Shown here: in pieces, positions 1 to 36,543 of the stretch | Layout: each line of letters opens with the position of its first letter | Numbering within the stretch: position 1 is the stretch's first letter | DNA from: Megascapheus bottae | Lineage: Eukaryota > Chordata > Mammalia > Rodentia > Geomyidae | Assembly (NCBI GenBank): GCA_024803745.1 | Contig: JANJXV010000024.1 | Coordinates: 22,171,927 to 22,235,926 of the forward strand | Length of the DNA: 64,000 nt | Direction: 5' to 3' | The notes under the pieces: model-generated | What the model was told of the DNA's origin: nothing | What the model saw: only the letters and a program-made list of their open reading frames with translations | Database searches by the model: none | Translations under genes and position numbers: made by a program

Positions 1-7572
<7,572 letters not shown>

Positions 7573-10500
7573 GCCTTCTTGCAAGCACTTGCAGATTATG
7601 GGAATCTGATCAAAGGAGAGGGTCCAGCTAGAATGGCAACAGCTGAGAGGAGTCAGAGTCCGCCTGGAGTAAAGACCCAGGTGGGGTCTTTTTTGTGTGT
7701 TCTGTGGTTGTGGGTGTGAGTGCACACACATGCACTGGAGGACTGGCTGCCCTGCTGGGGAGAGCAAAGATGGGGTGGAGCTCTCCACAGGGCTGAGCCT
7801 GGGGGCACAGAGCCCAAGAGGAGGAAACTTCTGGGTTCTTAGAAATGGACTGGGCAGCTGAGACCTGAGAGGCTGGGGGTGGGGCTGAGGAATTTAGAGG
7901 AGCAAGGACAGAGTTCTGAAAGGGGGAGGGGTCTACACAGCAGGATGCAGGAGCACAGATTGTTAAGGACTTCTAGGCCAGGAAGCCAGCAAATCCTGGG
8001 TTAATTCCAGGTACGTATTCTGGTGAGTATTCTGAGCCTCAATCTCTTCGCTTCAACTGTATCTACTGTAGGGACAGTAATCACTGTCACATGGATGAGG
8101 CATCATATCACCAGAGCTCACAACTTGTTGCTTCTCCTTCAAAAGACCCCATTGATTGTTTCTCCCAATCCCACGCCAGGAGTCTCAATCTGTCACCAGT
8201 CCCACAGCTCTTGGCAGGATGTAGCTGCCACTTCTGCTTTCTAGGCTATCCCTCTTGTGTGAGGTCTCCTCCACCCTTGTCAGTTTCTCAACCTCAGAGA
8301 AGCCCAACCGTCAGGTATCCAGGGATGTCCATCACTGGAGAGTCCCCACAGAGTCCTGGAAGTTAACAGCAGGAACCAAGCAGAAGTAGATGACGAAGAA
8401 ATCTTGGGATCCTTTTCAGGAATAAGATAGCAAGAGAAATGAGTAATAAGACACACTCATGTTACTTTATCACACGGATGGCTTGTGTGGATAATTCTGA
8501 TTGTTTGCAAAGAAACATGGTTATTGATTATATGGAAATAAGGCAAGAAGAGTTCCATTTTCTGAATGAGAAGACTGAGCCCAAAGAGGGAGCCATTCAG
8601 GACTAGAGGCAAAATGACCTGGCTTTGACTTTGCAAGTCACTCTTGAGACCTTGTTACTGCTTGTGACACTTTTGCCCAACAAGACGAGAGATCGTTTGG
8701 GATATGTTGTGAATTTCTTTGAGGTCTACAAGACAGGGGTACTAACCCCTTCTTTAGAGGTCCCTTCTGGAAATTGAAGGGAGGGGTAAACCAAAAAATA
8801 ACCTGTGGAGAAGGACAAGGATTGAAGGGAAAATAAATAAGCAAAGAAAAGAAAGAGGAGATGCCTGAGACAGGGAGGACTCGGGGGAGGGGGTCACCTT
8901 GTGAAGCATTTTTCTGCCTCACTGGGGGGTTGGTCTCTGAAGCCTGGGGACTTGCAGTCTAAGGAGATGCAGGGGCGATAAGGCTGAGGTGGGGATTGTA
9001 GATGCCTTGATAAGCAGGGCCCACAGGTCTGGAAAGGAGCACTTGCCAACCCATAAAGCTGATTCTCCAGGGGTTGGGGCAGGGAGGGATTGCAGTGGAA
9101 GAGGTTGGCCGGGTCAAAGCCGCACAGAGCCGGTGTGCGGGGGGTAGCCACTGAGGGCATCCACCATGGGTCCAGGAAGAAGCCATGTTCAGACCTGACT
9201 CCTCCCCCGCTTCCTGGGTGTGCAGTCCTTCCCCAGCCCTCTGCCTTTGCAGTCCTCAACAGCAGGGCAAAGACAAGGAGCCTGAAAGGGACTAGGTTTT
9301 CTCTCTGCCACTCTCATCTCGTTGATCATCCCTATGGCCTTCTAGCTTTCCTCTCATCTCTCCCTCTCCTTCAACTCAGTTCTCCTCTGCTTTCCACAGC
9401 AAGCACACCTACAGCTTCTGTTCCACTGGCCACCTGCTCAGGCTGTCAGCTAGAGAAGCAGGACGGGGCCCCTCCTCCACCTTCAGATCCTAGAGACCTG
9501 ACACAGAATGGGGGAAGAGGAAGGAGAGGAGGAGGAGGAAGAGAAGGTGGAGGAGACAGCATTCTGATTTTTACAGTCCCACCACATCCACCCCCCCCCC
9601 CCAGCATCTAGGGGAGATTTAAGCCTTTCATTTTAATTTATTTTAATCCTACATTAGTAGTGATTATCATTGGGTGGGTGGTGGATATTATTAAGGTTTT
9701 TGTTTTCTTTGTATACTTTTAAAACTCTTTATACTTTTGTAGTAAGGGGGGAGGATGTGTTAAGGAATTACTGGTCATTGCAAAGATCTACCTCACAGAT
9801 CAACCCACACTCTAGGAATCAGGCAGGTGAATGGAGAGGTGGTGGAAGTTAATGATGTGCCAGTTCAATCTGGTCCTTTCCATTCTGACCTGCACCTCCT
9901 GCATCCGCCCTACCCGTTCCTATCTACAGAGCTGAAGATGGCTTCTTCTCCTGCCAGGGGAACCAAGAGGCTCCTCCCCCTCAACTAGCCAGAAGGAGAT
10001 TAGTGATTGCAGTTTTTCCATGTAAGCGGCTCCTTCTTTGGAGCTGCAGGTCAATGAGTGTAAGGTAGGGTAAGGAAGGTCACCTGCTGCTTGAGTTCCT
10101 CCTCCCCCACCTTAAGCACCCTTCTGTACCACTCCCTAGTCCCCTGTCACCTGACTTGGCTCACCAGGAAGTAACAGTTGCCTTCTGCTCTATGTGGGCT
10201 GGCCTCCCATGAACATGCCAGCTAGCATGGGGTAAGAGATCATGCACTTTTCATTTCATAATCCCCTCTTGCAGAAGGCGTCCATGTGTCTGCACCTACC
10301 CTTACCCCTGCATTGGTGTGCTTTCTTCTCTCACGATGTACACAGACAGCAGACCTTGTGTGAGTCTCCTGTCACTAGCAGCCAATCTGACTCTCTTGCC
10401 TGATTTTTCCTTCATCCTGCTCCCCCAATCACAACCTTCCAACTCTTCTCGGAAGCCAACGAGCTAATGCTCACCAGGCATATGGACAGCCTGGGTAGTA

Positions 10501-10749
10501 AGGGACAGAAATGGGTTTTCTTCAGCTTTGATGTTTAGGTCTACCGCTCTTTGTCTGTTGGAGATGTGCCTGTAACAACTTGTTTCCCCAGTGTACTGGT
10601 GTAGAGCAAGGAAGGAAAGAAGAGGGAAGGGTATTTCAACCTGAAGTCACCGGAGAGCAGAGGCTAGGACAAGAAAGGAGAAACACTAGGGAAGAATGAG
10701 AAGACGACTTCTCCTTGGGGGTAACACATTTGCTCTCTGCCCCCCTTTA
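7573..10749. other. Intergenic region between TRPV5 and LLCFC1 (TRPV5 side)
   Basis: No gene, and no SINE or L1 that I recognise. It should contain the TRPV5 promoter (5' of 7572 on the minus strand), but I can point to no diagnostic TATA box or element. A GA/GGA-rich stretch and a run of C occur at about 9518-9602. Confidence 0.6.
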
Positions 10750-10765
10750 CACACTCAAGTATTTC

Positions 10766-10966
10766 TTTTTTTTTTTTTTTTGCCAGTCCTGGGCTTGAGC
10801 TCAGGGCCTGAGCACTGTCCTTGGACTTTCTCAAGGCTAGAGCTCTACCACTTGAGCCTCAGCACCACTTCCGGCTTTTTTCTATGTATGTGGTACCGAG
10901 GAATCGAACCCGGGTCTTCATGCATGCTAGGCAAGCACTTTAACCACTAGGCCAAACTCCCGGCCC
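10766..10966 (-). mobile_element. IDL-Geo dimeric SINE, full length
   Basis: On the minus strand: a tRNA-Ala/ID-like head (GGGGCCGGGAGTTTGGC start, box B GGGTTCGATTCC), an A-containing linker, the Geo right monomer (CGGAAGTGGTGCTGAGGCTC start) and an A tail (plus-strand T run). It is flanked by a perfect 16-bp target-site duplication, CACACTCAAGTATTTC, at 10750-10765 and 10967-10982. The near-consensus sequence suggests a young insertion. Confidence 0.93.
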
Positions 10967-11331
10967 CACACTCAAGTATTTCATGCTCTTGTATTTCTCT
11001 GTCTCTCCAATGTATACATGGAGTCTGTGCCTTTTCTTTCCTTTCTGTGCTTCCCTCTATCCCTGACAAACTGCATGATCTCAGTCAAGCAGGAGAATCT
11101 TTCCTTGCGTGGACCTCCAGCTCCTCAACTGAATAATCGCTTCATTGGGAAATGCCAGTGGCTATGAGGAATCTAACAGTAGACTGAATGCGCAGGTCTT
11201 CGGCAAGTTCTGAAGTTCTTTTAGCTTTCATCTCCCTAGACAGCTCCACCATCCACTGCTGGCATCTGGTCATTCTCCTGGCTGGCTGTGGAATGCTGTA
11301 GTGAGCCGGAATGAGGGTCAGACCACGGCTG

Positions 11332-11339
11332 TGATGTCA
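11332..11339 (+). promoter_or_regulatory. CRE-like octamer upstream of LLCFC1
   Basis: TGATGTCA, one base from the CRE consensus, lies about 155 bp 5' of the LLCFC1 start codon. CREM/CREB-type sites are common in haploid-germ-cell promoters; this use here is inference only. Confidence 0.3.
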
Positions 11340-11493
11340 TAGAGCACAGGTCAGTGGTCCTATGGAAGAGAAGAGGAGGAAGCGACACTGGGAAGGGGTG
11401 AGATCTGGGACAGGGCAGGGAGGGAGGTGGGGAGGAAGTCCTCTTGGCACTGGGGAACTGGGGGGCAGAAACAACAGGTAGGTGGGCAGGCCC

Positions 11494-12321
<828 letters not shown>

Positions 12322-12627
12322 GAGAAGTTGAGGCTGAGGTAGTGGCCTGGCTTCTAAATGAGGACCTTGATATCTACCTCCGCTTCATGATGGCTTACTG
12401 ATTTCTCCTCTCCTGGATGGGCTCCAGGCCTTGACCCCTCCCTGGAAGGACTAACACAATCCTCCCTGCCTCTTGGATAAAGCCCTTGGCCTCAGTATGC
12501 AGCCGCAGAAACAACAGCCATTGACACTGATGAATCGCTGTCCCAACCCAGAGCTCCACATCCCACGGCCAGAGACACCCGACCAGCTCTGTCCAAAACA
12601 ACAAATTCATGAGAGGAGACAGCAACA

Positions 12628-12633
12628 ATTAAA
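12628..12633 (+). terminator. Possible LLCFC1 polyadenylation signal (ATTAAA)
   Basis: ATTAAA variant hexamer about 310 bp after the LLCFC1 stop, with no better signal seen before the KEL 3' end. Confidence 0.4.
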
Positions 12634-12899
12634 TAGCAATACAATTCTGAAAAAAGAAAAAGTGGAAATAGGTCTCTGAGATTTAGCGTGAACTCTTGGG
12701 TCTTTCACTTGTTCTGGTTAATTGCCTGGCCTTTGGCTGACTAACTGACCTTCAGACTCATCAGCTCATCAATCCTTGGTTCTTCACTTGTGCCCGTGGA
12801 ACCTTTCTTGGCACATTTCCCTCTTATCTTTTTCTGACTTCCAGGAATAGAACATAAAAAGTAAGCCCATTAAGAGATGGCAGATGCCAAGAGCCAGCT

Positions 12900-12905
12900 T
12901 TTATT
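12900..12905 (-). terminator. KEL: KEL polyadenylation signal (AATAAA)
   Basis: AATAAA on the minus strand, 72-77 bp after the KEL stop codon, implying a very short 3' UTR. It sits about 270 bp from the oppositely directed ATTAAA of LLCFC1, so the two genes end almost back to back. Confidence 0.75.
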
Positions 12906-12976
12906 GAAGAGGGGGAAAGCTAGTGCTCCAACTCCTTGGGTAGGGCCTGACAGGTGTGGTCTCTTTGGTAGTCAAG

Positions 12977-30719
<17,743 letters not shown>

Positions 30720-30894
30720 CACTTTGCTTCTCCCTGGCTCCCAGAATTCTTCCTGGCTCTTCTCTAGCTGCTGGATCTGAAGACTGGGTTTCAGGAAATG
30801 GCTTCCCTCCTGCCCCCACCCCAGTCCAGCGGTCCTGGAGAAGGGGCACTTCTGCCACTCTGCCCCCTCTTTCCCCAGGCACACACTATTGGCC

Positions 30895-30952
30895 TCTGGG
30901 TGGAGCCTGTTTATCAGTGAAAGACACTTCAGCCTCTCCCCTTGCTTTATCT
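30895..30952 (-). promoter_or_regulatory. KEL: KEL proximal promoter, GATA and CACCC motifs
   Basis: On the KEL sense strand, AGATAA at 30952-30947, CTGATAA at 30917-30911 and CCACCC at 30903-30898 lie 180-235 bp upstream of the candidate start codon, with no TATA box seen. Human KEL is an erythroid gene with GATA-1 control; the match of motif type and position is inference. Confidence 0.5.
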
Positions 30953-31396
30953 CAGCTACTCAGGGGGGCCCGGGGAGGAGCCTCCCCTCTCAAACAATCT
31001 TGCCCTTGGTCTGCTCTTCTTATATCCTGCTCATAAAGTTTCTTTATTTCCAGACTATTTCTCCTCCTTTCATTTCTTTTCTGATTGAAATCTCTTGGAT
31101 TCTTTCATTCCGGGGTCAAATGCCTCCTTGCCCATTCACTCTGTTCACAAGCATGCCTAATGGCTTTTCCAGGCGCTCTATGGTCCTGATGGTTGTAGGC
31201 AGAGTGGAGTATTCAAGACATCACCCAACTAGGAGACCCTTACCTGCTAATTATTAGCTCTGTGTCAATATAAACAAGCCACTTAAGTTCTCAGGCAGGT
31301 AAGTAAGTTTTGTCAACTGGAAAATGAAGGTAATATTGTCCCAGTGCCTGCCTCACAGGGCCTGATAGCTGCTACAATGGAATGAGCTTTCCTGAA

Positions 31397-31398
<2 letters not shown>

Positions 31399-31461
<63 letters not shown>
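31399..31461. repeat. (GT)n microsatellite
   Basis: About 31 GT units, 700 bp upstream of KEL candidate exon 1. Confidence 0.97.
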
Positions 31462-31463
<2 letters not shown>

Positions 31464-31464
<1 letters not shown>

Positions 31465-31690
31465 CTGGGACTAAGACTGGAACCTAGGGTCTGGGTGTTG
31501 TCCCTTAACTCTGTTACTCAAGACAGATGCTCTACCATACAAGCCACAGACTCACTTCTGACTTTTGGGTGATTAATTGAAAGCAAGTCCCATGGGATTT
31601 CCCTGCCTAGGCTGGCTTTGAACCTTGATCTTCAGATGTCATACTTCTGGGTAGTTAGGATTACAGGCACAAATGGCTGCCACCTGACCC
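31464..31690 (-). mobile_element. 7SL/B1-headed SINE with Geo-like right monomer
   Basis: Plus strand shows the complement of Geo (GATGCTCTACCATACAAGCC, TCACTTCTGACTTTTGGG) followed by the 7SL head complement (CTAGGCTGGCTTTGAACCTT, GGATTACAGGCA). Confidence 0.7.
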
Positions 31691-32485
31691 TGTGCTCTAT
31701 CTATATTCAGTCATGCCAGGGGCTTGAACTTATGTCTACCATCTTGTTGATTGCAAACAATTGTGCAACATGTACACCTCTTCTTCCTTCATACCTACAC
31801 AGCATGATTCATAAATGCTAGTGAAATAAATTTTATTCCAAGCTAGAAATCCTTCATACCACAGAGCTTTTACTTGTACTCTCAAAAAAGCAAGAACATT
31901 TCTGGGAGCAGTTGTTCTCCCTCAAACCCATTTATCCTCATCCTAGGCAAAATGAGATGGGTAAGGGTAGTCATACTAGGGGCAAGCTGGCAAACTTTCA
32001 TCCCTATGCCGAGACCAGGCTGCATTTGTTGGGATGAAGGCTGATAGAAAAGGATAGCTCCATAATTGGAGATGCATAGCTACCATTTCATTCTAGGGAG
32101 AGCCAATAAAGTCATAAAGAAAAGTCAATATGTCATACAGATTAAATATAAGGCATTGGGTGGGGACAATAAAGTCTTTGTGACAAAAGGAAATGACATC
32201 TAAGACAGGCTGATATGGTGCTGGGACTGAACACTGAATACAGAGTAAGAGTGGTGGCCATTTGGGGCTACAGAAATGATGAAGCAAGGGCATGGCCTGG
32301 GGTGATGGCAAAGAGAGAAAAAAAGAAGAAATCAGGGAAACTGAGTCATAACAGAGTCACAGATGAGTTCCCATTGTGTTCCCTAGGGGCAGACGCCACA
32401 GAAGTAGAATCTTGGTTATCAGTATGCAGACTTCGGCTTGGGAGCAAATGAGAGTTGAGGATTTTAGAAGTGTTGGGTCCTCCCG

Positions 32486-32670
32486 GGCACCAGTGGCTGA
32501 CATCGGAGATCTGAGGATTGAGGTTCAAAGCCAGCCCAGGCAGGAAAGTCAGAGAGATTCTTATATCCAAGTAACTGCCCCCAAAAACAAAGCTGGAAGC
32601 AGACTGTGGCTCAAGTGGTAGGGCACTAATCTTGAGACGGCACTCAGGCCCCGAGTTCAGGCATAAAGAA
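32486..32670 (+). mobile_element. 7SL/B1-headed SINE with Geo-like right monomer
   Basis: GAGATCTGAGGATTGAGGTTC and AAAGCCAGCCCAGGCAGGAA, then the Geo part GACTGTGGCTCAAGTGGTAG to GAGTTCAGGC. Its 3' tail leads directly into the CA array. Confidence 0.75.
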
Positions 32671-32676
32671 TGGCAC

Positions 32677-32943
32677 GCACACACACACACACACACACTC
32701 ACACACACACACACACGCACACACACACACACACACACGCACACTCACACACACACACACACTCACACACACACACTCACACACACACGCACACTCACAC
32801 ACACACACACTCACACACACACACTCACACACACACACACTCACACACACACACTCACACACACACACGCACTCACACACACTCACACACACACACACTC
32901 ACACACACACACACTCACACACACACACTCACACACACACACA

Positions 32944-32976
<33 letters not shown>

Positions 32977-32984
32977 GCACACGG
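32677..32984. repeat. Long (CA)n array with periodic CTCACA and CGCACA variants
   Basis: About 310 bp of CA dinucleotides in which a T replaces A every 10-16 bases (CTCACACACACACA units) and a few CG dinucleotides occur. It probably grew from the A-rich tail of the SINE before it. Confidence 0.97.
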
Positions 32985-33384
32985 AGTCCATACTAATGGT
33001 ACCTTCCTTCCCCCAGGAAGTCCAGTTTTCTTCCTGAGAACACTCAGCTTCCTGGCCTTCTCCTTTGGGTCTCTATCTTACCTTATCATTCTAGAGAAAT
33101 GATACAGGGACAATTGAGATTAGGTAGGAGTAAACCAGTGGTTGTTATTTCAGTTGGTGCTGATAACTACGAGTGCACCGAGGGGAGGGGGCAGTGTGCT
33201 GGCTGATGTCCCTGCTGTGGACTGCCACCAAAGCCTGGACTTAGGTTCCCTCCTTGGAGAAGCTGAGCCAACAGCTGTGCAGGTGTAACAACAGAGTTTG
33301 CCGGGTTCATCCCTCCATACCCCGCTGTCTTCTTATGTTCTGATCCTGCCCTGTTCTCAGAGTCTCGTGCTGTTCCAGGACCTG

Positions 33385-33433
33385 CACCCCACCTTATCTC
33401 CCACAGCCTGTTCAGGATGACTCATCCCCACCC
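33385..33433. promoter_or_regulatory. Candidate erythroid enhancer: CACCC, GATA and NF-E2/AP-1 motifs
   Basis: Within 49 bp: CACCCC 33385-33390, TTATCT (AGATAA on minus) 33394-33399, TGACTCA 33418-33424 and CCACCC 33428-33433. It lies in a GC-rich, repeat-free island (33130-33560) about 2.7 kb upstream of KEL. The combination GATA1 + NF-E2 + KLF1 is typical of red-cell enhancers; function here is inference. Confidence 0.45.
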
Positions 33434-33780
33434 AGCCGTGCCAGCCATGCATGCTGAGTGGCTGCCACTCAGCGGGGCCGCAGGGAAGAGAGGTGAGCTA
33501 GGAGCCACGGCTCACAGTATCTCCACAGACAGCTTCCTGCTTGCCTTAATTGCTCCAGCCTGTCTGTTGGAATTGCCACTTCTTCTTTCCACGTAATAGT
33601 ATGATGAGAACAATATCTATATTCTTACAGAACACTTCCTAAGTGACAGGAATGGACCACACTCTTTGTTCATATGGATTTTCTCCTTTTGTCTCTACAG
33701 CGATTCTAAGGGGGAGGGGAGATGTGAGATACAATTTTAAAATTCTGTTTTGCAGACTTTTGAGAAAGGTGAGTACATGG

Positions 33781-34045
33781 AATAAAGTAACTTCCCCAAA
33801 TCCTTCCTTCATTCCTTTCTTTTTTCTTGCTTTCTCTTCCTTCCTCATTCCTTTCCTTCTTTCCTCATTTTTTCCTTCCTTTCTTTCTTCTTTCCCTTTC
33901 TCCCCCTCTCTCTTCCTTTCTTTTTTTATCCTTCCTTCCTTCCTTCCTTCCTTCCTTCCTTCCTTCCTTCCTTCCTCCCTCCTCCCCTCCCATTCCTCCC
34001 TCTCTCCCTGCCTCCCTCAATCCCTCCATCCCTCCCCACCCTTTC
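33781..34045. repeat. Pyrimidine tract with (CCTT)n core
   Basis: About 260 bp of C/T on the plus strand, including pure CCTT units at about 33930-33975. Confidence 0.95.
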
Positions 34046-34059
34046 CTTTGAAACAAGAT

Positions 34060-34370
34060 TTCTTTCTATAGACCAGGCTTCCCACATACTTAGTGAGTGG
34101 TTCATGTTGGCCTGGAACCCATGATCCTCTTGCTTCAATCTCCCACCCTCCTGGTGGTACTGGGGTTTAAACTCGGGGGCTCAAGCTTGCTAGATGCTCT
34201 GCTACTGAACCATACTTCCAGTCCACTTTTGCACTGATTATTTGTGAGATAGTGCCAAAATGGTTGCTTCGGGATACATTTGGACTGTGGTACACTTATT
34301 TATGTTTCTTATGAGGCTAGGACAACAGGGATGTGCCACTACGTTCAGCCATTGGCCAAGATGGGGGAAC
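34060..34370 (-). mobile_element. Old composite SINE (B1-like plus ID-like)
   Basis: Plus strand has GACCAGGCTTCCCACATAC and TTGGCCTGGAACCCATGATC (B1 complement), then GGTACTGGGGTTTAAACTCG and CTTGCTAGATGCTCTGCTAC (ID complement). Strongly diverged. Confidence 0.5.
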
Positions 34371-35274
34371 CCATACACTTCCTTTTTGCCAAGATTAGCC
34401 TTAAGTCCACCAATTCCTAGGTGAGTATGGTCTTCTTTACCTAGAGTTTGGGAATGCTGTGATTTTTCCTTCTTTGAACATCAGTCACCTTTCATTTCAC
34501 ACCAAATGAGAAGGGTTAGAAGAATACATGACACATTAAAAAAAGGACACATTGCTTAAGCCTGATGACTATGCAAACCAGGTGATGCTGCATGCCTGCA
34601 CTGAAACAGCTCAGAACAACCATTAGAGACAAGTTGCACTTCCGTGGCTGTGCATTCTCTATGCATTGTGTGCATTTTGCCTGTCTCATGAGAAAGAGGC
34701 CAGGACCAGCATCAGAATGTGCAGGCCAGAGGGCTTCCTGCCAGTAAGAAGATGTAAAAAATGAAGGTAGGAATATGACAGGTACAAAATTATTCATTCA
34801 GAGTACTCTAGTATTGTGTTCCTAGTGAGAACCACTGTGAGAGGCCCAGAAGAATTCCATGAGACAGAGACAATTTGGGACATTTTGGTCTAATGGGAAG
34901 GACTCTCGTATCTTGTTAAACATCAAACCTGTCCCAACCTGTCCTTCTAGCCTCTTCCCAAGGGACTGGCTATTGCAAGTTAGGAAGGAGGAAAGAGAAG
35001 AAAGAAAACAATGGATTGCACTCGGGTTTCCACCCCCCTCTTCATGCCTGAAATGAATGCATGCTGGAGAAGGAGAGAGATTCCGAAAGAGAGGACAACC
35101 CAGAGTTCTGGTGGAAGATTGGAAGGTTTTCTTATTACATGTAAGTGACTGAAGCATATCTTCTTAGTACCTAAGGCGATATTGGAGTTGCCTAGGCTTT
35201 CCGCCAGGAGTGATGAGCAAGGTGTTAGAGCAAGTTGTGCAGGAAAAGTGGCAGCAGAGAATAAAGTCTTCCTG

Positions 35275-35432
35275 CCTGCCCTCTGCTGAGTCTAGCTCAA
35301 ATCACCAGTCGCATTAACTACAGAGCCAAGGACAACAAACTTCATTTCTTGCTTTCATTCCATGAAAAAAATCGAAGAATTGCACTTAGCATTGTATCCA
35401 TAGACTCTCTAATCAGAAATGTCATACAACCT
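35275..35432 (+). repeat. Local direct duplication, copy A
   Basis: Shares with 38362-38514 the order CTGCTGxGTCTAGCTCAAAT, TTCATTTCTTGCTTTCAT, GAAGAATTG and CTAATCAGAAATGTCATACAA, with scattered substitutions and small indels. Not a repeat family I know. Confidence 0.8.
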
Positions 35433-35849
35433 TCAGCGCTGCGTGACTCCATTACAAGTTCACTAACTGTTCTCTATTGTGCAAAGGATGCATGACAATA
35501 CATTTCTCACTGGGGACAACAGAAAAGAAAGCAATAGGACAAGTTCTGTGACTGCTCTTGAAGAACCCAAGAAATATAATTAGGAGGTGAGGGAGTATCC
35601 CCATTCTTCATTGTTTCATAATAAATAGTCGTAAAGTTTGTCACTACCACCCCAACACCTGACAATGCACTGGCTCTCCACACTATAGCTAAGCAGAGGT
35701 CAGTGTGCTCATTGATGTATTTGGTTTCTAAAGCCCCAGTTCTGTGCTGCCGAGGATGGCCTCATTCATGTTTGGTGATTGGCTGATGCTGCTGGCCCAT
35801 GCACCTCAGGTCTCTACCATACAGCCCCTTTAACAGGCTTGCTGAGCTA

Positions 35850-35863
35850 GTTTCCATGGCAAC
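35850..35863. promoter_or_regulatory. RFX-type X-box palindrome
   Basis: GTTTCCATGGCAAC: the two X-box half-sites with a 2-base spacer, in non-repetitive sequence. RFX binding is inference. Confidence 0.4.
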
Positions 35864-36035
35864 TGGATTCTGAGCACACAGGAGCTAGAAGGCTCCAGAG
35901 AACTGGGCTTGGATGTCATGTACATCGCTTTACCTTAGTCAATTTGGTAAATGCAAGTCTTAAAACCAACCAATATAAAAAAAAAGTTGAAAATCAACTC
36001 CAGTTGAGAAGAAACTGTAAAGAATTTGTAGCCAG

Positions 36036-36479
36036 TTAATGGTTTCCCTCATTTTTCATAATCGGTATAAACCTTGGGCTCTCCTGAGGTTTACAATAGA
36101 GCAAAACTTAGATACATAAGGCCATATAGGATGACACTAAATGAAAGGACCTCCAGGATATGGAAACAAAAGCCATATAATATGTGATTGTTGTCCTTAA
36201 TGTACTATGCTATTTCTCACCTCTTTTGCTGTCCCTTGGTTATCTCATATTGCTATAGTATCTTACCTTGTTATCTGCTATATTATATACATGTTTATTT
36301 GGTTATTTGAAATAGGATAGGGAAGGGGGGAAAACAAGATGAAGGGAGGGGGTGGAGGGAGGGAAATGGGGACCAAAACATGAGAAAAGGTATCAATGTT
36401 TGTGAAGTAATGCACATTCTATCTGGTCAATATAATGTAACCCTTCTATTAATTACAATAAAAATATATGTAAATATAA
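36036..36479 (+). mobile_element. L1 3' end insertion, plus orientation
   Basis: L1 ORF2 end and 3' UTR (polypurine stretch at 36320-36370, ending AATTACAATAAAAATA), 5'-truncated. A 17-bp duplication, AAAGAATTTGTAGCCAG, flanks it at 36019-36035 and 36480-36496. Confidence 0.92.
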
Positions 36480-36543
36480 AAAGAATTTGTAGCCAGGTTT
36501 ATTCCTGTTTCATATGCCATAGGAGTAAAACAATTCCTTTTTA

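Noticed and set aside
9090..9611. 173-codon plus-strand frame
   Set aside because: Ends in GGR/Pro low-complexity sequence from a GGA tract and a C run; no recognisable protein.
32632..33102. His-Thr repeat protein, or a CRISPR-like array
   Set aside because: It is a CA microsatellite; the spacing variants are T substitutions, with no unique spacers.
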